64,000 nucleotides of DNA from UBA822 sp965249775 (GTDB taxonomy: Bacteria; Gemmatimonadota; Gemmatimonadetes; Longimicrobiales; Gaopeijiaceae): assembly GCA_965249775.1 (NCBI GenBank), contig OZ252253.1:1302001-1366000 (forward strand). The letters are read 5' to 3'. A model generated the notes under the pieces. The model was not told the origin of the DNA, made no database searches, and saw only the letters and a list, made by a program, of their open reading frames with translations. Made by a program: the position numbers and the translations under genes. Each line of letters begins with the position of its first letter. The stretch's first letter is position 1. Positions 61,009 to 64,000 of the stretch are shown here, in pieces.

Positions 61009-61455
61009 ATGGCCGACTTGACTAGTATCGCCCGCGAAGCCGTCGACGCATTCAACGCAAGTGATTGGGAACGAAGCAAGGCGATCCTGGCACCCGACTA
61101 CGTCTACACTGAACTGGGGACCCAGCGGCGCCTCCAAGGTCCGGAAGCGGTGATCGAGGCCATGAAGGGATGGAAAGCGGCCATGCCGGATGCCGCGGGG
61201 ACCGTCACGAACGCCATTGCTAGTGGCGACACGGTGACGCTGGAGATCACCTGGAAAGCCACCCACACCGGTCCACTCGAGGGTCCGATGGGCACGATTC
61301 CGGCCTCGGGCAAGCGCCAGGTCACGCCTGCTGCCTGGGTTTTCGACTTCGAGGGGGACAAGATCAAAGAGAGTCGTCACTACTTCGACATGGTGACTCT
61401 GCTCGTCCAGATCGGAGCGATGCCGGGCCAGAGTGCTGAGGCTGCCGGCGCCTGA
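61009..61455 (+). CDS. SnoaL-like/NTF2-fold polyketide-cyclase-like protein, 148 aa
   Basis: A single NTF2-like domain: AREAVDAFNASDWERSKAIL, then a strand YTELGTQRRLQGPEAVIEAM, and C-terminal strands GDTVTLEITWKATH and VFDFEGDKIKESRHYFDMVTLL. SnoaL-type and ester-cyclase-like proteins of this size bind small hydrophobic ligands; catalytic identity is not given by sequence. GGAGGAGG precedes the ATG. Cytoplasmic. Confidence 0.85.
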   Translation: MADLTSIAREAVDAFNASDWERSKAILAPDYVYTELGTQRRLQGPEAVIEAMKGWKAAMPDAAGTVTNAIASGDTVTLEITWKATHTGPLEGPMGTIPASGKRQVTPAAWVFDFEGDKIKESRHYFDMVTLLVQIGAMPGQSAEAAGA

Positions 61456-61485
61456 GGCTGAGGCACCGGCAGGGCTCGCAGAGAC

Positions 61486-61995
61486 CTAGAGTATACGGAA
61501 AATGTCGTACGCAACCTTGCCGGGCACCTGCTTGTTCTTGCCTATACAAACAACGTGGTTGAGCCAGTCATATTCCTCTGACGCGGTGTTGAAGATGGGT
61601 CGTACTCTCCAGTAGAGTCCATCTGGTCCTGGCCGAACGACGCCGGTGTAAGTCATGTAGATGAATGCACCGTCGTCGGTTTCCAGCGTGATGCGCACGT
61701 CGAGACTGCTGTGGCCGGATACCCGAGTAATCCAGTCGGCCCCTCCGGGATGCACGGTTCCCTTGATTCCTGGTCCGCTGAAGGTCCCACCGGTCACCGG
61801 CGCGATGCTGGTGTGGCCGGCATCGATTTGGGCATCAACGTCGAGGACCAACTCCAGGAGAAACTCGGATTCGAGCTCACTCGCGGGCGTTTGCGCAGAG
61901 GCCGGTTGAGCAAATCCTATTGACGCCGCGGCCAGAGCGATCGCGCCTATCGTGGTAAATCCTCGTCGGGATGGAGACGTCTTGATGTCAATCAT
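61486..61995 (-). CDS. Exported DUF3237 protein, 169 aa
   Basis: A Tat signal (SRRGFTTIGAIALAAASIGFAQP) with twin Arg. The DUF3237 barrel is recognised by VTGGTFSGPGIKGTVHPGGADWITR, ITLETDDGAFIYMTYTGVV and ASEEYDWLNHVVCIGKNK. Function unknown in the family; a small binding or lyase-like protein. GAGGAG lies upstream of the ATG. Confidence 0.88.
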   Translation of the reverse strand: MIDIKTSPSRRGFTTIGAIALAAASIGFAQPASAQTPASELESEFLLELVLDVDAQIDAGHTSIAPVTGGTFSGPGIKGTVHPGGADWITRVSGHSSLDVRITLETDDGAFIYMTYTGVVRPGPDGLYWRVRPIFNTASEEYDWLNHVVCIGKNKQVPGKVAYDIFRIL

Positions 61996-62084
61996 ATTAC
62001 GATGCTCCTCAAATAAGAGTTCTATCCTTTAATCCGGATTTATGGATACTCTATCCCATGATAGGCCCAGCCGACTGAAGGAGA

Positions 62085-62119
62085 AGACGGCCACCTCCGA
62101 GCGATGGGGGTGGCCGTCT
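62085..62119 (-). terminator. Hairpin terminator after the third PDLQG-type gene
   Basis: AGACGGCCACC(TCC) pairs with (GGG)GGTGGCCGTCT around a 7-nt loop, about 25 nt beyond the stop of the 62145-63203 gene. On the minus strand it is followed by TCTCCTTC. Its core, GGCCACCTCCG...CGATGGGGGTGGCC (62089-62115), nearly repeats the hairpin at 14728-14753. Confidence 0.55.
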
Positions 62120-62144
62120 CTTGGATCGGTGCTAGAGCCGGCTC

Positions 62145-63203
62145 TCAATCACGCCTGGAGTCACTCGATCCCCCTGCTTCCAGGCTCTCCTGATAACGCG
62201 CACCGCTGAGAACGCCGGCCAAACTGTAGTTGCCCTCGTGGCATGCGTACTCGTAGAGTTGCTGGTCGAACCTCTTGATGGGGATCTCCCCGCCCCAGGG
62301 CTCGGTGTACATCGTCGGGTCATTGACGGTGAACTCGTAGAGGATCGTCTCTTCGTCGACCCGACTGAAGCGCTCGGTCACCACAGCCTTCTCCGAGGGG
62401 GGAACTCCCCGAATAGTCTGTTGCGGACCAAGGTTCGTGGTCTCCACAACGAGCACGTCGCCTTCCCACCGACCCCAGGAATCACCGAACCACGGACGGA
62501 CATTCGCCGGTAGCCGGTTGGGCTCACCCAGGTTGATAATCCGTACGTCGTGTACCATCTCCGACATGATCATCACGTGATCGGCCGTCTGCACGATGAT
62601 GTAGTTGGAGTTGTAGGCCCCGGTGGGCGTCATGGGGGGGCCGAGAGGCGAGCCGAACATGATGCAACGCTCGGCGAGTGGTCTCAGCTCCGGGTGGTCG
62701 TATTGGGCAAATTGGCTCCTGAGCTCCCGGCGCTCCTGGACCAGTCGTTCGGCCTCCGGCGTGAGGGCGGGACGGCGCCCATTCGCCGGATGGGTGACCA
62801 GAGAGGCTCTGGGCTCACCATTGATGACGGCGATCCGCGAGCCCCGCTCCCAATAGACCTCGTTGTACTCGACGCCGCTCAGTCGAGCCTCGGCGCTCCC
62901 GGTGGTGCGTTCCGTCCTTCCGCACATGACGGTCCCCGGGTTTGCGGGGCACCCATCTATTGTTACGCCCTCGATTTCGGCGACCTGCTCCGGTGTGAAG
63001 ACGGGGCCCTGGTCTTGGCGGCGTTCGAACGGAGTAAGCGTGGAATTCGACCAGTTCCCTTGAAGATCCGGATGGCCGTTGACTGTCCTGGGGACTTCCC
63101 ACTGACCGCTGCCGGAGGATCGAGCCTGCGCCGCCGCGCTCGAGACGACGCCGGACGCTGCGGTTGCACAGAGAACGGCGAGAAGTAGAGTACGATTGCT
63201 CAT
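62145..63203 (-). CDS. Secreted PDLQG-type protein, paralogue C, 352 aa
   Basis: The third member of the family of 54701 and 55798, more diverged and on the opposite strand. It has a signal peptide (LLLAVLCATAASGVVSSAAAQ), then PRTVNGHPDLQGNWSNSTLTPFERR, RCIMFGSPLGPPMTPTGAYNSN, RPWFGDSWGRWEGDVLVVETTN and ACHEGNYSLAGVLSGARYQE. An insert near residue 80 with two extra cysteines (DGCPANPGTVMCGRTE) is absent from the tandem pair. Start set at 63203 with GGAGG upstream. Function unknown. Confidence 0.87.
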   Translation of the reverse strand: MSNRTLLLAVLCATAASGVVSSAAAQARSSGSGQWEVPRTVNGHPDLQGNWSNSTLTPFERRQDQGPVFTPEQVAEIEGVTIDGCPANPGTVMCGRTERTTGSAEARLSGVEYNEVYWERGSRIAVINGEPRASLVTHPANGRRPALTPEAERLVQERRELRSQFAQYDHPELRPLAERCIMFGSPLGPPMTPTGAYNSNYIIVQTADHVMIMSEMVHDVRIINLGEPNRLPANVRPWFGDSWGRWEGDVLVVETTNLGPQQTIRGVPPSEKAVVTERFSRVDEETILYEFTVNDPTMYTEPWGGEIPIKRFDQQLYEYACHEGNYSLAGVLSGARYQESLEAGGSSDSRRD

Positions 63204-63370
63204 TTCAACCTCCACGCAAGCGGGATCCAAGACATTGACCTGCACTCTCATCCAATAGCACCCGGACGCTTCGGGATAATGTGACGGGCAGGACTGGCGC
63301 GGTCAACATTAGGGCAAAGCGAGAACACCATCGGGGTGTGCGATGACTGGGCAAGGCTCTCGGCACCGGT

Positions 63371-63985
63371 CTAAGGTGCCATCCTGAACGGCACCGCCGC
63401 CATTTGGTCGTCGAACCAAATCGTGAAGTCGCCGCCCTGCTGGGTCATGTTCGTAAACGTGATGATGAGCTGGTCGGCCGACCTCGGGATGGTCTGCACG
63501 GACATGGCGGTGCGCAGGACGTCCCGCTGGTCGGTGTATCCATACGAGCCCCACAGGGCGTTCGGGTTGTCCTCCTGAAAGGTCTGCTTCACGCGCCAGG
63601 TGGAGAAGATCAACGTCCACTCGTCCTCCTCCAGGTCCGCGAAGATGGTGTATTCGCCGGCCGGAAGGCGCTGGTCGCCGAACATCAGATCCACCCCAGC
63701 GTGGAAACGCGTCGACTGGTTGGCCCCGATTCTCCAATTCGGCGCTCCGAGGAGGAAGCCGTCCCCATATGTGGGACCGGACCCGAACATGTTTTCGCGC
63801 CCGCGCAGAATCGGGCGACCGTAGTCCACCACCAGCCACCAGCCACCCTGGTATTGGCCGTTCGCGTCGTATCCCCCGCCGATCTGAGTAGTCGCTTCTC
63901 CACGCGGGCTCGGTAGACGGGCCTGGCCCTCCAGGCCGATGGGGAGAAGGCACAGGAAGGCTGCGCAGGTGAGCACTCGAAGCAT
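63371..63985 (-). CDS. Secreted DUF2911 protein, 204 aa
   Basis: Signal peptide (LTCAAFLCLLPIGLEGQ). The DUF2911 pattern is clear: VVDYGRPILRGRENMFG, WRIGANQSTRFHAGVDLMFGD, LPAGEYTIFADLEEDEWTLIFS and FTIWFDDQMAAVPFR. A periplasmic beta-protein common in Bacteroidota and Gemmatimonadota, function unknown. Start at 63985 (AGGAG 8 nt upstream); ATG 63991 is an alternative. It is followed by a 167-nt gap to paralogue C with no clear feature. Confidence 0.9.
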   Translation of the reverse strand: MLRVLTCAAFLCLLPIGLEGQARLPSPRGEATTQIGGGYDANGQYQGGWWLVVDYGRPILRGRENMFGSGPTYGDGFLLGAPNWRIGANQSTRFHAGVDLMFGDQRLPAGEYTIFADLEEDEWTLIFSTWRVKQTFQEDNPNALWGSYGYTDQRDVLRTAMSVQTIPRSADQLIITFTNMTQQGGDFTIWFDDQMAAVPFRMAP

Positions 63986-64000
63986 GGTCATCTCTCCTTG

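Overview
The window is GC-rich and densely coded, with 66 protein-gene features (one cut by the left edge, one a remnant). The bacterium is Gram-negative: it has a BamA/TamA-like outer-membrane protein, lipoproteins, a MacA-type periplasmic adaptor and pseudopilins. The gene set (MadLM malonate transporter, DUF2911, DUF885, DUF1207, DUF6351 and PDLQG-type secreted proteins, plus the tail of a kinase/TolB-propeller protein) fits a Gemmatimonadota-like or similar environmental heterotroph. That placement is inference, because there is no rRNA in the window. I found no tRNA, rRNA, CRISPR array, prophage or intact insertion sequence.

The main result is two genes in which an in-frame UGA stands where their families carry a conserved redox or catalytic cysteine. 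One is a CcmH-family cytochrome c maturation thiol protein (13575-14096, minus, UGA at 13931-13929). The other is an ArsM/AS3MT-like SAM methyltransferase (46400-47227, plus, UGA at 47012-47014). In both, the frame stays open after the UGA and encodes the rest of the domain. In both, a perfect hairpin follows whose apical loop begins with GG exactly 18 and 19 nt after the UGA, as expected for a bacterial SECIS element. The first hairpin has the same UGCA-GGUC-UGCA tip as the E. coli fdhF SECIS as I remember it. I read both as selenoproteins, which implies that selA, selB, selC and selD lie elsewhere in the genome.

Layout. 1-6.7 kb (minus): a cyclase fragment, a pilin-like protein, a structured palindromic element, and a six-gene operon running ECF sigma factor, small membrane protein (possible anti-sigma), Spy/CpxP-like protein, MacB-type ATPase, MacA-like adaptor and FtsX/MacB permease. 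6.7-27 kb (almost all minus): housekeeping and mixed genes including HNH endonuclease, PriA, M24 peptidase, methyltransferase, Sec-CcmH, a worn HicA/HicB pair, histone-deacetylase-like hydrolase, CarB, a MetS-like microprotein, secreted M6 metalloprotease, HD protein, endonuclease III, NSS transporter and GlyRS. 27-32.5 kb (plus): Nfu-type Fe-S protein, MadL, MadM, malonyl-CoA synthetase and a TRAP binding protein, i.e. malonate uptake and activation. 32.5-37.4 kb (minus): CstA, cory-CC-star protein, ArsA-family ATPase, DctQ and DctM in one run, so the TRAP receptor and its membrane subunits sit on facing strands. 38.5-49.8 kb (plus): DUF1207, dienelactone hydrolase, RsmD, USP-like protein, NhaD/ArsB-type antiporter, pseudopilin, HD-GYP, lipoprotein, Sec-methyltransferase, a circularly permuted D-amino-acid-oxidase-like enzyme and a DUF885 protein. 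49.8-64 kb: secreted and envelope proteins on both strands, including three paralogues of one PDLQG-type family (two in tandem), a PQQ-type sugar dehydrogenase, IlvE, a flavodoxin-fold reductase and DUF3237/DUF2911 proteins.

Functional themes are extracytoplasmic redox and envelope maintenance (CcmH, MacAB with its own sigma factor, Spy-like, BamA-like), uptake of small organic acids (malonate, a TRAP substrate, probably pyruvate via CstA), and secreted hydrolases or binding proteins. Many gene pairs overlap by ATGA, GTGA or TGATG, so translational coupling is common; these overlaps were used to choose several starts.
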